Below are positions 10,725 through 21,278 of a DNA stretch of 64,000 nucleotides, in pieces. Position 1 is the stretch's first letter. Each line of letters starts with the position of its first letter. The notes beneath the pieces are model-generated. The model saw nothing but the letters and a program-made list of their open reading frames with translations. It made no database searches and was not told the DNA's origin. This DNA is from Rana temporaria. Taxonomy: Eukaryota; Chordata; Amphibia; Anura; Ranidae. Location: positions 298,697,865 through 298,761,864 of the forward strand of contig NC_053492.1 in the NCBI RefSeq assembly GCF_905171775.1. The letters are read 5' to 3'. The position numbers and the translations under genes were made by a program.

Positions 10725-10804
10725 AAAATAGAAAAAAGTTTGGGCTTTAGATATATTTTACTAATTAGTAAAATATATCTAAAGCCCAAACTTTTTTCTA
10801 TTTT
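10725..10804. repeat. Perfect 80-bp palindrome
   Basis: Bases 10725-10764 are the exact reverse complement of 10765-10804, with no spacer. The arms begin AAAATAGAAAAAAGTTTGGG. Such spacerless palindromes are unstable in replication, so this is either a recent inverted duplication or a fold-back artefact of sequencing or assembly. Confidence 0.9.
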
Positions 10805-11953
10805 AAAATTTTATAAGCTTATGTAAAAAAAATAATGTTTTAATCATATAGGTATGGGGAACTGTTTTGCTGAAAAGATTGCTATAACCTGTCAAATAAA
10901 TGACTCTGTTAACCATAGCAAACAATCTAATTTTAGATGTTATTCTTGTTTTTGCATGTGTGGTGGAATTAAACTGGTTGCTGCAGGAGACACAAACATA
11001 TCAGCATATCTCTTTATTGTGTTATTATCTATTAGCCACATTGCTGCAGAAAGTTTAGAACACGGGGTCCATTCTGTTAGAATTCCAGATGTGTTTTGAG
11101 CTTGTCCATGCTCAGCATTGATTTCGGCATGCCACAGCTGGTCCATGTAAATGTGCCATATTGCAGGCCATCTGCTCAGAGAGTGCACAGTGGTTCATCT
11201 CTTTCTGACGGTAGGCCATTTTATAGAACACTATAAATATTGAAATTCAGAGGCATGAAGCAGCAGATTTTTAATGTTACTTAGAGAGTCATTTAAGCCA
11301 CAACCTTTGGCAGCAGCTCACACTGTTGGAGTCTAAGTAAAATGTGCACCATTTGGTTCAGAGTCATGAACAACTTTTCCAGAGATTTCATGGCTCTCCA
11401 ACCCCAGGTAAAATGAAGTACAGACCCTATGGGATCATATTTAGTGTGAATGTCACCCTGCATACAATGTGCATCGGGGATATGGACTTTCCAGCCCAGA
11501 GCTGTGTTAACCATATGTTAATGTTTTTATATTCAGAATAGATTGGATCGGGGACCCATAAAATTTCATAACTACAAATAATAGTCTTTCTGTTATAAAA
11601 AATGTAAGTTATTCCACTGAATTCTTTTTCAAAAGCCTGTACAATTCCCCAATTGAAATGACAATAATGCAACATATTACCAAATAAGATAGCATCTTAT
11701 TTATATTTCATAAGATTATGAATGCTCATTTTCTGCTAGCACGTAAACATGCTCATTAAAAGCACACAGTAGCCTCACAGGCTCACGATTTTTACTCTGC
11801 ACATGCGTGTAGTCTAGTCTTAGAAGATTCAATGATGATGGGTATTTTACTACATTTTAGGGGCTTCACTTGCAAGTCTCATCTCAAAATAGATTTAGTA
11901 AATCAGAAAAAAATATAAAGAGATTAAAGAGATTGTAAACTTTTTTTTTTTTT
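10805..11953. other. No gene recognised
   Basis: Moderately AT-rich DNA with only short chance open frames on both strands and no paired terminal repeats that I could find. Confidence 0.45.
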
Positions 11954-12239
11954 TTAACCACCTCAATACTGAGCACTTTCCACCTCTTCCTGCCCAGGCA
12001 AATTTTCAGTTTTCAGTACTGTCGCAGTTTAAATGATAATTATGGTCATGCAGCACTGTACCCATATGACATTTTTATCATTTTTTCACGCAAAAATATT
12101 TTTTTGGTGGTATTTAATCCCCACTGGGTTTTTTTTTTTGCTATAAATAGAAAAAACTGAAAATTCTGAAAAAAAAACTTATAACATTTTGCAAATAAGT
12201 ATTTTTTCTTCAACATTTTAACTAAAATGTATACAGATA

Positions 12240-12729
12240 TTCCTCGTTTAACGACTTACATGTTCAATGACTGCTCGGACGTACGACCAGCTCTCCCCAC
12301 CTAAACGATGCGCTGTACATCATTGTATTGTACAGTATTTTCATTTGTGTTCTGTACATGCAAATTAAAACAACGTTATTGAGTTGGAGTTTTGTGTTTA
12401 GACCTTTTTTTTCAGTACAGTACAGTAGTTAAGAATGCTTAAAGGGGTTGTAAAGGAATTTTTTTTTTCCTAAATAGCTTCCTTTACTTTAGTGTAGTCC
12501 TCCTTCACTTACCTCATCCTTCGATTTTGCTTTTAAATGTCCTTATTTCTTCTGAGAAATCCTCACTTCCTGTTCTTCTGTCTGTAACTCAACACCGTAA
12601 TGCGAGGCTTTTAACATTTTATTCCTTTACAACCCCTTTAAAATATCGATTTCTCGTGACTCCTCGTTTAACAACCAATTCGTTTAACGACCTGGTCGTT
12701 GGAACAGAACCTGGTTGTTAAGTGAGGAG
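12240..12729. mobile_element. Mariner-like MITE with TA duplication
   Basis: Ends TTCCTCGTTTAACGAC and GTTGTTAAGTGAGGAG are imperfect inverted repeats, with TA at 12238-12239 and 12730-12731. A second inner pair (ACTCCTCGTTTAACAACC near 12660) suggests internal rearrangement. It hosts the TTAA MITE at 12443-12637 and is itself inside an older TTAA element, giving a three-level nest. Confidence 0.65.
12443..12637. mobile_element. Small TTAA-flanked MITE (195 bp)
   Basis: Inverted ends AGGGGTTGTAAAGGAA and TTCCTTTACAACCCCT, bounded by TTAA at 12439-12442 and 12638-12641. TTAA duplication is characteristic of piggyBac-type transposition. No coding sequence. Confidence 0.75.
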
Positions 12730-12770
12730 TACCTTTGGTAAAAAAAATAACCCTAATTAGTGATTATTTT

Positions 12771-13706
12771 GTCTGCCTGAAAGTCTACAAGCTATGGTAC
12801 CAATCATTGTAAATTGATCACACCTGATGTACTAACTCTAGGCCCTAACAAGTCAAGACAGTACTGTAACGGAACCCTGTTGCACTCCACTATAGTGCTT
12901 CCATCAGTACACTGTTTCCTTCAGTTTAGACCTTCAGATATCAGATATTACAGCCAAACCTACAACACTAGCCGACACTAGCTTGCAGGAACATGGAATG
13001 AAATGGATCTGGCTATAGTAACCCCAAGAACCAGGCACCACCAGTTTTGGAATACAACAGAAATATAACTGTTTATTAGAACAAGAATACAGTCTAATAT
13101 ACAATTGAGAAGGAGGTTCCCCCCTCCTGATCATAGTAGTCTAACAATACAAACTGTAACCAGAAACATAAATTAACATTAGCTAATTACCTTATCATTT
13201 AACAGCCTAGGTGACTCAGAGGTTTGACCTTTCAGGTCAGCCTTGCCGTCTTCTAGCTCAGAAGACACAATCAAAATTATCATAAGTATAAACACAGGAC
13301 ACCTTGTCACAATAGCAGGAGCCCACCAGTAGCAGACTATCCATCTCCCCCATTGTACAGAGGCCAATGTGATCAGCTCTTTAAATTAACTTGTATAGTT
13401 CAGAATCAAATAAACCTTATAAAAATAAAAGAAAGGTCTTTGTATATTTCCTGGGAGATATTGTGGATAAATATTACTGTCCCATTTGCTTGATCACCCT
13501 GTACCCCTAATAGACACAGGGTAACTTAGACATAAGAGGGACATGGGGGGCTGAAACAAAGGAAGGGTTCCCAGTTCTCTCCAAAAGCCCCTGTCCCGGC
13601 TAGGCCTTTCACAAGTACCTTTTTGGAAAGTAGACAGTTCAAGGCATTTAGAAACAGGCATGGCGGGTTTTTTAAATATGTTGTATTTATACGTAATATA
13701 TATATA
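12771..13706. other. Unassigned, possibly LTR-derived
   Basis: No gene. TGTAACGGAACC near 12865 resembles an LTR end, and a minus-strand AATAAA lies at 13072-13077, so part of this may be a degraded minus-strand LTR, but I could not find the matching other end. A short TA run precedes 13707. Confidence 0.3.
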
Positions 13707-14760
13707 TGTAGCACTACCCCCGAAGGAGCTGCTAGTTTGTTTTGGGTGGCAGCAGTGGAGCAGTGTTTTGGATGGCACGTTACCTCTGTATCTCCGCCGT
13801 CTAGGGTACTTGATGAGAGCTGCAGTAAAGGTAATGTCCACACAACAAGTGTCTTTTCTGTGCTTTTATTACCCAACAGGGTAAAATGATAAAAGTAATG
13901 GAAGGTGAAGAGATAGCAGAATGGAAGATAGCAAATTCAGGTGTAACTGGATAGGGAAACAGTCCTGCTTCCAATGACAATTCCACATCGCCACTCTAGC
14001 CAGAGTGGGAATAATGCATCTGGACAGACCTCTCTCACCAGCCTGGCAGCCAGAGTGTCACTCTAACTTAGGATTAAGTCTCTTCCACAGACCCTCCTAA
14101 AGGTTGGAGACAATTATGGTCGGGAATCCCTCTTTAGTAGATTCAGCACCCGGATCTCCTTTAGGTAGTTTTGGTCAAGTTAGAAACTGACAGGCGACCA
14201 ACATCCAGCCTCTCAGAACCAAGGTTGTCCTCCGATGAATGGGCAGGCCCCTCCTGGAGCACCAGCCTTGTGCTTGGTATCCTTCGGACAGACTCTCCAT
14301 CGGTCAGCTTCCTCCAACTGGACGGACAGCTCAAAACCACCTCTGGATTGGGGACCCAGTCGATCACTGGGCTCGCACAGCAGTTCAATTGCTCCGGGCC
14401 AACGTGGTCCCGGAACCAGGAAAACTGTGACACACTCACACCCTGGCCAGGAGGGCCATTTGCGGGGGTGTTGTGGAATGGCTACCCTAATTGTGGGCGC
14501 CACGCAAGAAAAGACCCCAAGAAAGATGGCGTATGCCCCTTAATATCCAACTATCCAACCGCACTTGACTCCACTGCTGCCATCTATGGTCCCGGGGTGG
14601 AACTCACTCCCCGGCAACAACAGCATGTACAATCAGCACAGCCAAAGCTAGAGCAGAGGCCCCAAATTTAAACAATTAGACTGGTTCAGAGCCAACTATT
14701 TCTCGGAACTTTCCCCTAAATTTCCAATAGCACCGGCTCTGAAGATAGCCAGGCGCTACA
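13707..14760 (-). mobile_element. Solo LTR, copy 1 (about 1.05 kb)
   Basis: Bounded by TGTAGCACTACCCCCG (13707) and GGCGCTACA (14760), i.e. TG...CA termini with the inverted TGTAGC/GCTACA ends typical of LTRs. On the minus strand AATAAA occurs in GGGTAATAAAAGCACAG (about 13862-13875), a plausible polyadenylation signal, which sets the orientation. It is related to the copies at 31618-32701 and 60700. No gag or pol flanks it, so it is a solo LTR. The 166-codon plus-strand frame at 14171-14671 lies inside the GC-rich LTR body and has no recognised domain. The TA-rich insertion site hides any target duplication. Confidence 0.7.
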
Positions 14761-14940
14761 GATATATATATTATATATGTAAACAAGGTAGATAGCCATT
14801 CTGAGACAATGGAAGACAGAAATCCTATGTTTCTGCTAAGCAGGAATACAGATCTGTCTTCCCACAGTACAAGCACCCCCCACACAGTTAGCAAGCACGC
14901 CCTAGGGACACAATTAAACCTTTTGATTGCCCCATGTTAA

Positions 14941-15235
14941 CCCCTTCCCTGCCAGTGTCATTAGTACAGTGACAGTGCATTTTTTTTAGCACTGATCACT
15001 GTGTTGGTGTCACTGGTCCCTAAAGTGTCACTTAGTGTCTGATTTGTCCACCGTAATGTCACAGTCCCATTATAAGTGGCTAATCACTGCCATTACTAGT
15101 AAAAAAAAAATCCATAAAAATATCCTATAGTTTGTAGAAGGTATAACTTTTGTGCAAACCAATCAATATACGTTTATTGTGATTTTTTACCAAAATACAT
15201 AGCAGAATACATATTGGCCTAAACTGATGAAGACA
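14941..15235. mobile_element. TTAA-type MITE fragment
   Basis: Begins after TTAA (14937-14940) with CCCCTTCCCTGCCAGTG and continues with the CACTGATCACTGTGTTGGTGTC and GCAAACCAATCAATATACG blocks shared with the fragment at 27.6-27.9 kb. Only one end is present. Confidence 0.5.
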
Positions 15236-15428
15236 TTTTACCAATTTCGCTGTATCTTGGCCTAGACCAACAAGGCCCAGGCCTAGGGCGGCATTTTGAA
15301 AGGGGGGCAGCAAAAAAAGCTGCCTCCACACAAAAAAACAGCCTCCTCCCGGCTCTCGCACGAAAAGAGTCCCCGCTGCCTTACGCTACACTTTTAGTGT
15401 AGCGCCAGTCTTACTGGGTGGGGGGGCT

Positions 15429-15495
15429 GATTATTTCACTTATTTGTATAATGACTAGGGACTTCCTAGTCATTATACAAATAAGTGAAATAATC
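15429..15495. repeat. Near-spacerless palindrome, 31-bp perfect arms
   Basis: 15429-15459 is the exact reverse complement of 15465-15495 with a 5-base spacer. The arms begin GATTATTTCACTTATTTG. No terminal repeat or target duplication marks it as a transposon. It is the second strong palindrome within 5 kb. Confidence 0.9.
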
Positions 15496-15958
15496 CTATA
15501 TGATTACAATCAATGGCAGCAAACACAAGTCCAAATATCTTACACGATAGGAGTAATCGTACTAATCCAGTGATATATTGTGATAGCGGGTCCTGGTATA
15601 ACTAAAACAAAGTCCCAGATAATATCTTACATATTAGCTAAGATCAGTGGTATAAATATTGCTTCTCTACAACATACTGTACAGTGTGAAATGCAAATTA
15701 CTATATATTATTCATGTCCAAACTCTGTATTCTCTCAAAACTGAATTTCTTATTGTTAATGTTTGTAGTTATTAAATCATTAAATTTGCATATTTATATA
15801 TATATAAATATTTTTTTTTATTGTCTTTTAGTTTAATTTAAACATGACCCACCCCTTCCTGTCAATGGCTCACCCCTTCCTGTTTAAGACCTGTCAGTAA
15901 ATACATATTTTTTAATATATATATATATATATATATATTTAATTGTCTTTTAGTTTAA

Positions 15959-17355
15959 CCACTTGACCACTGGGCACGTAAACCCCCTTAATAACCAGAC
16001 CAATTTTCAGCTTTCGGTGCTCTCACAATTTGAATGACAATTACTCAGTCATACAACACTGTACCCAAATGAAATTTTCGTCCTTTTTTTCACACAAATA
16101 GAGCTTTCTTTTGGTGGTATTTAATCACCGTTGGGTTTTTTATTTTTTGCGCTATAAAAGAAAAAAGACTGAAAATTCTGTAAAAAAAAATAATTTTTCT
16201 TTGTTTCTGTTATAAAATTTGGCAAATTTAGTATTTTTTCTTCATTTTTTTGCATAAATGTGAAAGATGAAGTTACGCCGAGTAAATAGATACCCAACAT
16301 GTCACCCTTCAAAATTGCACACGCTCGTGGAATGGCGCCAAACTTCGCTACTTAAAAATCCCCATAGACGACGTTGCAGGGTATTGCGGAGTATTGTGGG
16401 GTATTGCGGAGTATTGTGGGGTATTGCGGAGTATTGTGGGGTATTGCGGAGTATTGTGGAGTATTGCGGGGTATTGCGGGGTATTGCGGGGTATTGCGGG
16501 GTATTGTGGGGTATTGCGGAGTATTGCGGGGTATTGTGGGGTATTGCGGAGTATTGCGGGGTATTGCGGAGTATTGCGGGATATTGCGGAGTATTGCGGG
16601 GTATTGCGGAGTATTGCGGGGTATTGCGGGGTATTGCGGGGTATTGTGGGGTATTGTGGGGCATTGCGGAGTATTGCGGGGCATTGCGGAGTATTGCGGG
16701 GCATTGCGGAGTATTGGGGGCATTGCGGAGTATTGCGGGCATTGCAGAGTATTTTGGGGTATTGCAGAGTATTTTGGGGTATTGCACAGTGTGGGGGCAT
16801 TGCAGAGTGTGGGGGCATTGCAGAGTATTTTGGGGTATTGCACAGTGTGGGGGTATTGCAGAGTGTGGGGGCATTGCAGAGTGTGGGGGCATTGCAGAGT
16901 TTGGGGGCATTGCAGAGTATGGCTGGTACTGCAGAGTATTGCACAGGGAGGGATCGATGGCTGGATCTGTGACTGCATGTGTCACAGATCCAGCCCGCAG
17001 CAGCAGCAGCAGCTGCTGCTGCTTCCGCTCTCTCCCCTCTCCTCTCTCACACTGTACCGTTCGGTACAGAGAGGAGAGGGAGGAACCGGCGTCATCACAT
17101 GACGCCGGTTTGTTTACTAGTGATCGCTCCGTCATTGGACGGAGCGATCACGTGGTAAATCGCCGCTATCAGCGGCGATTTACCGTGATCCGTGATCAGT
17201 CGGGTCCGGAGGACCCGGCGGTCACGGAGACTCCCGTGTGCGCGCCCCACAGGGCGCGCGGGAGCGCGATTCTGGGAGGACGTACATTGACGCCCTCCCA
17301 GAGTTAAGCAACTGCCTTGTAGACGTATTTCGTCTATAGGGCGGTTGCTAACTGG
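15959..17355. mobile_element. TTAA-flanked non-autonomous element with minisatellite core (1397 bp)
   Basis: Inverted ends CCACTTGACCAC and GTTGCTAACTGG lie between TTAA at 15955-15958 and 17356-17359, consistent with piggyBac-type insertion. The left third is AT-rich and shares GAGCTTTCTTTTGGTGGTAT with the elements at 36.4 and 59.6 kb. The middle (16381-16930) is a 10-bp minisatellite, and the right third is GC-rich with palindromic segments (GATCGCTCCGTC.., GCAGCAGCAGCAGCTGCTGC at about 17002-17021, paired GGCGCGC runs). No transposase is encoded. Confidence 0.7.
16381..16935. repeat. 10-bp minisatellite, unit GTATTGCGGG
   Basis: From 16381 to about 16700 units stay in strict 10-base register (GTATTGCGGA, GTATTGTGGG, GTATTGCGGG variants, roughly 33 units). 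After that GCATTGCGGA variants and small indels appear, drifting to longer units such as GCATTGCAGAGTGTGGG up to about 16935. Because 10 is not a multiple of 3 and the unit lacks stops, long frames of up to 346 codons open on both strands. They are repeats of about ten residues (VLRSIAGYCG-like or its complement) and are not genes. Confidence 0.95.
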
Positions 17356-17359
17356 TTAA

Positions 17360-17874
17360 CTACAATCAAGGATATATATAAAAATTATGTATTTACTGAC
17401 AGGTCTTAAACAGGCAGGGGTGTGACATTGACAGGAAGGGTTGGGTCATATTTAAATTAGGGGACACAGGCCTAGGGCAGCACAAAACCTAAATACACCA
17501 CTGCATTGTACTACAATATCAGCTTTAAGCATAAACTATTCAGCAGCACTGTAAACAGCATATTTTTGACAATAGTAAGAATGGATATACAGGAAAACAT
17601 GTGAAAATGAGTCTGAAGCTCCACCTGCTTGCTGAATATAAGAATACATATTTTTATGCAAAATTTCATATTTACCTGATTAAAAAATAGAACCGTTATT
17701 ATTAATGTTCTACATTAACAATGACTATATTGAAGAAAATATATAATAATACCACTAAGCAATTTCATTTAACAAAGGCTGTAGCGAGTGTCTTTTGAAT
17801 GTTATATATTGTTGCTCTACAGTCTACATACACACACACTCATGCCTGTACATTTGTGCACTGACAAACACATA
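17360..17874. other. No gene recognised
   Basis: Contains the right fold-back arm (to 17459) and then AT-rich DNA with a short CA-rich run near 17828-17841. No coding signal. Confidence 0.45.
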
Positions 17875-18624
17875 GGCACGGATTCACATACCTCGGCGCA
17901 TCTTTATGTGGGCGTAGCGTATCGAATATACGCTACGCCGACGCCGCGCAGAGCGGCGAGCACAGTATTCACAAAGGAAATGCTCCCAACGTTGCGCCGA
18001 CGTAACGTAAATTCCTAGGCGTAAGCCGGCCTAATTCAAAGTAGGTGGAAGTGGGCGTGATCCATTTAAATGAACCGTGACCCAATGCAAATGATGGACC
18101 GAACGAACGGTGCATGCGCCGTCCCATGGACGCTTCCCAATGCGCATGCTCAGAATCACGTCGGAACGAACGCTTAAGATATGTCGAATCACTGCCTACG
18201 ACGTGAACGTAACCTACGCCCAGCCCTATTCACGTACTACGTAAACAACGTAAAATACGGCGGCTGTGTTCCCTGGTGCATTGATGCTGCTGACTTACAC
18301 CTGCTTTATGAGGCATAACTTTACGCCGGATGTACGACTTACGTAAACCGTGTATATTACTGCGACGTGCACAAGTACGCTTGTGAATCGGCGTATCTCA
18401 GTCATTTGCATATTCAAAGTGTAAATCAATGGGAGCGCCCCTTGCGGCCAGCGTAAATATGCGCCCACGATACGACGGCGTAGGAAACTTACGTCGATCG
18501 GATGAAGCATAATTTCGGGCGTATCTTGCTTTCAAAGTCAGGTGCATAGATACGACGGCGCATCTGTGCACTTACGCGGCGTATCTCGAGATACGTTGGC
18601 GTAAGTGCTACGTGAATCCGGGCC
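17875..18624. mobile_element. Harbinger-type MITE, family A copy 2 (750 bp)
   Basis: Inverted ends GGCACGGATTCAC and GTGAATCCGGGCC with direct repeat ATA at 17872-17874 and 18625-18627. The inner segment near 18290-18345 (complement of GTAAGTCGTACATCCGG, CTCATAAAGCAGGTG) matches the left interior of the Harbinger element at 53.93 kb, a second link between MITE and coding element. Non-coding. Confidence 0.75.
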
Positions 18625-19128
18625 ATATTCTGTATAATATTTGTACACATCGCATCAGCAAAAACTAGACTGGAGTCTGTTATTCTTAGACATGTATTCT
18701 TATACTGTCCATATGCGGTCTGAAATAATAGCTAACATTTTTTTTTTCTAATTAAAAAGCTGAAATGCTAGCATGTAGTTTTGGTAAATTTACAACTTGG
18801 TACGTTTTTTTTTTCTTCTCAATTATCAAACAAACAGACTCATTAATGTGACAGAATCTAAACTGTGAATTGAACTTGGCAGATTCCCCTCACAATGATT
18901 TTTTTTGTAACAGTTTATCATAGTAAATACATCTAAATAAACTTAGACTATAACACATAAATCCCAACAATATTTGCATAGTTGCTGTAACATTCCGGGA
19001 ACAGACTAGCATCCGTCCTTTCCCTAGGATCCCAGTCAGCTGACTTATGTGAGGTGGCAGGTTAATCAATGCGACAAACCGAAATCATTTGTACCAGATT
19101 ATCTCTCCTTCCAAACTCTGACAGATGC

Positions 19129-19377
19129 TTAGTCCAGCTGGTAAAAAAAGTTTATAGGCAAGCTGGATCTGTGGGTCTTCACGCACTCTACAGTGTTGGC
19201 TACCAATACTTGTTTTAATGAGTCACGAATTGCCTGTTTATCTTCTGCTCCCTGCTGTTTCTGCATTTTCCCTTCCAGAACAATCCCAGAAACACATGCT
19301 GCTACAGACGCTAGAGCAATGTGTACAGGAATTTGAGCCAAATCATCACAAAGAACTTTTTTTTTCTCTTTGGGATA
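19129..19377 (-). other. Unrecognised 82-codon open stretch
   Basis: A stop-to-stop minus-strand frame. It reads EKKKVLCDDLAQIPVHIALA, then a small-residue segment SVAACVSGIVLEGK, then a charged, helix-like EDKQAIRDSLKQVLVANT, ending FFYQLD. There is no ATG near the start, so it would have to be an exon or a processed-pseudogene fragment. I do not recognise the family, find no clear splice acceptor, and cannot exclude chance. Flanking DNA (18.63-19.97 kb) shows no repeat hallmarks, which is why it is listed. Confidence 0.25.
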
Positions 19378-19967
19378 TTAAAAAGGGAGAGAATTACACA
19401 TAGCCTAACAAATCGTTAAGTCAGATGTTTTCTGTGACATGATCAATATGGCTTAGTGGAGAAAGTTGGAGATGTCTAAAACCTTAACAAGTCCATGAAA
19501 TTACACTGTAATTGTTGGGTTTGTTGTTCATGTTCTGGCTCTGATAGTACTGTTCTCAACACTTTGCTTAATGATCTTACATTATGACAACACATGGCAT
19601 CTATAGAGGAAGTCATCATGTTTTCACATGGACCACATAAAGGACAGATGGACTGTATGTCAGTCGATATGCAACTATGAAACTTTTATCAAAATGAAAA
19701 TTTCAAAACCTTATATTTTAGAATAGTTGGAGGGAGGGTGCTGGCCACATAAATTAATTGACCAAACCCCATCACCCCTGGCAAAACTGCATTATAAGCA
19801 ACGCATAATGACCTGACTTACTGTTTGGCTATAACATATTCTTTTAGAAATAACTATTTTCACCTTTTTCTTTTTTTTTTTTTTTTATATCAATGCTGCT
19901 GATCTTTTTCAGTCTCTAATAGTTTGCATTAGTGTTGCTGATCTCTTCCAACTTTTTTTAGGTACCT

Positions 19968-20108
19968 TGGGGTTGATTTACTAAAACTGGAGAGTGCAAA
20001 ATCTGGTGCATCTGTGCATGGTAGCCAATCATTTTCTAACTTCAGCTTGTTCAGTTAAGCTTTGACAAAAAAAAACCTGGAAGGTGATTGGTTGCTGTGC
20101 AGAAATGC
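19968..20108. mobile_element. Truncated MITE (GGGGTTGATTTACTAAAACTGG end)
   Basis: The segment starts GGGGTTGATTTACTAAAACT and reads through paired motifs (TGGTAGCCAATCA and GGTGATTGGTTGC) before stopping abruptly at about 20108. The mirrored right end is missing. Its internal self-complementarity is that of a short inverted-repeat element. Superfamily not determined. Confidence 0.5.
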
Positions 20109-20221
20109 ACCTCCTCTTCCAGTTCGCCCAGACCTTATATGTTTAGCAACACCTCCCAGGGAACAGACTTAATGATTTATCGCCCCCTAGTGTTAACCCC
20201 TTCCCTGCCAGTGACATTACA

Positions 20222-20640
20222 GTTTTTCTCCATTGTTTTGGCTAATTTCTTGAAACAGAAATGACATTCTCAAAACTCTAAGATCATTTGGCACAACAGT
20301 CTTACAGTTCAGCACAACACTATAACTCACGCGCAAAAGCTCATATCTCTCCCAAAACTGTTCACTCATGCTTCAAAACCATATTCCTTTCCCATATAAA
20401 GAGTCAGTGCCCCCAAAATGGCAAAGATTCTTCTCAATTGCTTTGGCTCATTTCTTGAAACAGACCAAACATTCTCAACTCTCTTGGTGCTTTTGCCAAA
20501 ATAACCTGGATGGTTCGGCACAACACCATGGTTCACCTTGAAAAATCTCATATCTTTCCCAAAACTGTTCACTCATGTGTCAAAAGTAACTAAATTTCTT
20601 TCGCATTCAAATAGTCAGTGTCCCCAAAATGCTTTGTCCC
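20222..20640. repeat. Two-copy tandem repeat, period about 204 bp
   Basis: TTTGGCTAATTTCTTGAAACAG (about 20240) recurs as TTTGGCTCATTTCTTGAAACAG (about 20444), followed in both copies by CATTCTCAA..CTCT, TTGGCACAACA/TTCGGCACAACA and CCCAAAACTGTTCACTCATG. It looks like a diverged head-to-tail duplication of unknown origin. Bases 20190-20215 just upstream repeat the TTAACCCCTTCCCTGCCAGTG end of the element at 14.94 kb. Confidence 0.7.
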
Positions 20641-21233
20641 TTTTGCATTGCGTAAGCACTGCAAGTCAAAATGTTAAGATGTTTTGTCTCTATGGCAGAG
20701 GACCATTGTAATATCCCTCATGTCCACCTTTCAGTCTTAGCCCAGTCCTTCATTGACATTGGTCACTGTACAGTTTTTGTCTAGCTAACTGAATACAATT
20801 GTGTATAAAACAGAAAAAAAAGATTTTGGGGTTAGAGTAGCCTCCAAGGTTTGACATCACACATTGCTCTCATACTGCCAAGGAAAAATTACTTTATTGT
20901 ATTTGAAACAAGGAAAAACGCATATGTGGAGTCCATGGGCTGCACACCCCGAAAATGCATAAACAAAAATGGGAAGGTCCCCCAGTGAGGTTTTTTGGCG
21001 GCATTATGTTCTAGATATATGAAAATAGTTAGATAATATTGAAATTAAAATCTTTACTAAGTTTCAACATTACAGTAAAATATACAACATGGTTGGAGAA
21101 TTTAAAAAATTGTAGATAATATACATATAGTACACTCTGGTTATACATAATTGAAGAAATAACAGTGATAAAAAATCATCAACAACAATACAATGCATAT
21201 TAAACCGTAGTTCAATTGGCTTCCATATGAGTA

Positions 21234-21278
21234 TCCCGACACGTTTCGACCTAAACTGTCATGGTCTTCTTCAGGGGA
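21234..21278 (-). ncRNA. Hammerhead ribozyme-like motif with canonical core
   Basis: On the minus strand TCCC (21278-21275) pairs with GGGA (21237-21234) as stem I. CTGAAGA (21274-21268) fits the CUGANGA core exactly. GACC (21266-21263) pairs with GGTC (21251-21248) as stem II, followed by GAAAC (21247-21243), a GT cap and the GTC cleavage site (21240-21238). All conserved core positions are present, with the minimal stem III seen in Penelope-like hammerheads. This is the best of the three copies here and could still self-cleave. Confidence 0.65.

Larger units (their letters stand above)
11958..12770. mobile_element. TTAA-type MITE remnant interrupted by a mariner-like element
   Basis: Starts after TTAA (11954-11957) with CCACCTCAATACTGAGCAC and shares the CAGTTTT/ACTGTACCCATATGAC/GGTGGTATTTAATC order with the complete TTAA elements at 15959-17355 and 59623-60563. 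At 12240 it is broken by a mariner-like insertion and resumes at about 12732. The right end is not identifiable, so the end coordinate is approximate. Confidence 0.5.
15834..17459. repeat. Inverted repeat arms (~75 bp) flanking the TTAA element
   Basis: 15834-15908 is an imperfect reverse complement of 17383-17459 (shared AAGACCTGTCAGTAAATACAT and CCCTTCCTGTCAATG). The TTAA element at 15959-17355 therefore sits in the loop of an older fold-back structure. An (AT)n run at 15914-15940 lies in the left part of that loop. Confidence 0.7.

Noticed and set aside
14171..14671. 166-codon frame with several overlapping frames
   Set aside because: Lies within the GC-rich body of a solo LTR, has no domain, and is overlapped by similar-length frames on both strands.
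16381..16935. CRISPR-like regularly spaced repeat
   Set aside because: The 10-bp units are contiguous with no unique spacers, and the setting is eukaryotic.
16267..17307. Long open frames (up to 346 codons plus, 277 codons minus)
   Set aside because: They are produced by the stop-free 10-bp minisatellite unit in every frame on both strands. The translations are simple ten-residue periodic repeats without initiation context or domains.
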